This document shows positions 5,688 through 6,938 of a DNA stretch of 6,938 nucleotides, piece by piece. The DNA is from Syntrophobacteria bacterium (lineage in GTDB: Bacteria; Desulfobacterota; DSWW01): NCBI GenBank assembly GCA_030145435.1, contig JAQYVQ010000339.1, positions 1 to 6,938 on the forward strand. Direction: 5' to 3'. The notes under the pieces are model-generated. The model had not been told where the DNA came from and searched no databases. It worked only from the letters and a program-made list of their open reading frames with translations. The first letter of the stretch is position 1; the number at the start of each line of letters is the position of its first letter. Made by a program: the position numbers and the translations under genes.

Positions 5688-6938
5688 CTAAAGGGTCTCG
5701 AGATCGTACCAGTAACGGGCATTTTCCAGGGTCTTGAGTCCCTTGCCGCCCATCCACAGGCCGATGACCTTCTGATCTCGCCAGTGCTTCTCGATGTCGA
5801 ACTCCCGGGAGTAGCCATAGGACCCCATGAAGTCCATGGCCCGGCTGCAGGCCTGCTCGACGGCGTTGGAGGCATAGAGGGACAGGCCGCGGGTTTTGAG
5901 CAGAAAGCGTTCGTCCCACGGCTCCCAGCCGTATATCTCGGGGTGGTCCATCTCCCGTGCGTAACACCACATCCAGGCGGAGGTGGATTCGATCAGTATG
6001 GCCACCTCGGAGAGCATGTCCGCCACGAGGCTGTGCTCCTTTAAGGGCTTGCCGCCGATGACCCGTTCGGTGGTCCACTTCTTGATGATCTCGTACACGG
6101 ATTTCATGACGCCCACGCACATGGCGGCCGAGCCGAGGTTGCCGGCGCTGATGGCCCGCCGCCAGTACTTGAGGTCGTCGCCCGGGCCGTGGAACCGGTA
6201 GCGTTTGGGCACCCGTACTTCCTCAAACCAGATATCCGAGTTCATATCCGCGTTCATGCCGCATTTCTGATACGGGTTGCCGACAGAGACGCCTTCGGCG
6301 TCTGCGGGCACGAGGATGAGGGCAAAGTCGTTCGGGTCTGTGGACCCTTTCCGGGTCGTGCAGACCACGGTGTATAGATCCGCCAGCTTACCGGAGTTGG
6401 TGGGCCAGATCTTGTGACCGTTGATCACCCACTCGTCCCCATCCTGGGTGGCGGTGGTCTGCATGGTCCGGCCGTGCATCCGGCCGACGTTTTCTATGTC
6501 TGCGCCACTTGCGGGTTCGGTCATGGCGTGGCAACCCACGTAGAGTTCCGGGCCGCAGAACTTGGGTCCGAACTCCATGCAGATCTCCATGTTGCGGTGT
6601 GGCTCGAGGATGGCCGGCATGATTCCCCAGGTGGAGCAGAGGCAGGCCGTGGCAAAGCCCGAATCGATGCGGGCCAGTTCCTGTGCGGTGATGCAGACGC
6701 CGGTCGCGCCTTCGGACGAATTCGCGCCGCCCACTTCCACCGGGAACATGCCCTTGTTCAGACCAAGGTCGACGAGGGCCTCCTTCAACAGGGGTTCGAT
6801 CAGCTCGTGGTCCCGCCAGTCTTCGTCCACCTGCTGTCGGATCGGCACGTACCGCTCCTCACCCCACTTCCTGACCATCTTGCCCACCTCGATCATGAAC
6901 TCAGAAACCCATTCCTTTGGACAGATGAAATCATCGAT
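5688..6938 (-). CDS. Acyl-CoA dehydrogenase family protein (5' end outside window)
   Basis: An FAD flavoprotein of the acyl-CoA dehydrogenase fold, which normally makes the alpha,beta double bond of an acyl-CoA and passes electrons to ETF. The frame is open past the ATG at 6896 to the right edge (14 more codons, ending CPKEWVSEF before that Met), so the true start is outside. Counting from that Met: helical N-domain 1-120; family signature AMTEPASGAD (124-133); FAD-side INGHKIWPTN (158-167); beta domain to about 230; C-terminal helical domain with ERVIGGKPL (277-285) and FMGSYGYSREFDIEKHWRD (356-374). Where MCAD-type enzymes have the catalytic Glu (Y-E-G-T), this reads W381-M382-G-G. The alternative IVD/LCAD position, in AISAGNLGSAA (248-258), is Gly. 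So either the base lies elsewhere or the reaction differs. The TAG stop is 30 bp before the ligase start. Fold is sure, reaction less so. Confidence 0.88.
   Translation of the reverse strand: MDDFICPKEWVSEFMIEVGKMVRKWGEERYVPIRQQVDEDWRDHELIEPLLKEALVDLGLNKGMFPVEVGGANSSEGATGVCITAQELARIDSGFATACLCSTWGIMPAILEPHRNMEICMEFGPKFCGPELYVGCHAMTEPASGADIENVGRMHGRTMQTTATQDGDEWVINGHKIWPTNSGKLADLYTVVCTTRKGSTDPNDFALILVPADAEGVSVGNPYQKCGMNADMNSDIWFEEVRVPKRYRFHGPGDDLKYWRRAISAGNLGSAAMCVGVMKSVYEIIKKWTTERVIGGKPLKEHSLVADMLSEVAILIESTSAWMWCYAREMDHPEIYGWEPWDERFLLKTRGLSLYASNAVEQACSRAMDFMGSYGYSREFDIEKHWRDQKVIGLWMGGKGLKTLENARYWYDLETL

Noticed and set aside
4917..6044. Long plus-strand open frame (375 codons) opposite the ligase and dehydrogenase
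   Set aside because: It lies antisense to strongly motif-bearing genes, spans the junction of both, and has no recognisable domain. Long mirrored frames are common opposite GC-rich codons.

Overview
The window looks like chromosomal DNA of an anaerobic deltaproteobacterium (Desulfobacterota: a sulfate-reducing or syntrophic type). This is inferred from gene content and style: a cobalamin/iron-sulfur-reductase-like 4Fe-4S protein, a patatin-like phospholipase tail of a kind common in that group, and an acyl-CoA ligase next to an acyl-CoA dehydrogenase. No rRNA, tRNA, CRISPR array, phage gene or intact transposase was seen.

Layout. Bases 1-1856 read on the plus strand: the C-terminal end of a patatin-like phospholipase (to 358), a 115-bp gap, then a two-motif 4Fe-4S protein (474-1856). 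Bases 2119-6938 read on the minus strand, in transcription order: an acyl-CoA dehydrogenase cut by the right edge (6938-5688), an AMP-forming acyl-CoA ligase (5657-4098), an unrecognised 345-aa protein (3997-2960) and a ZIP-family metal transporter (2934-2119). Gaps between the minus-strand genes are 30, 100 and 25 bp, so they could be one transcript. The two blocks converge on a 262-bp non-coding stretch (1857-2118). It holds a perfect 17-bp inverted repeat about 118 bp apart, flanked by two different three-copy short tandem repeats. This resembles a small non-autonomous mobile or REP-like element.

How the genes may work together. The ligase should activate a carboxylic acid to its CoA thioester and the dehydrogenase should act on an acyl-CoA, so together they suggest entry into a beta-oxidation-type pathway; the substrate cannot be read from the sequence. 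The dehydrogenase lacks a glutamate at both places where the family usually carries its catalytic base. The ZIP protein would move divalent metal across the inner membrane, and its link to the acyl-CoA genes is by position only.

I did not find a clear new multi-gene system. The points most worth a second look are the dehydrogenase active site, the atypical second cysteine motif of the 4Fe-4S protein, the unknown protein within the acyl-CoA cluster, and the intergenic repeat element.
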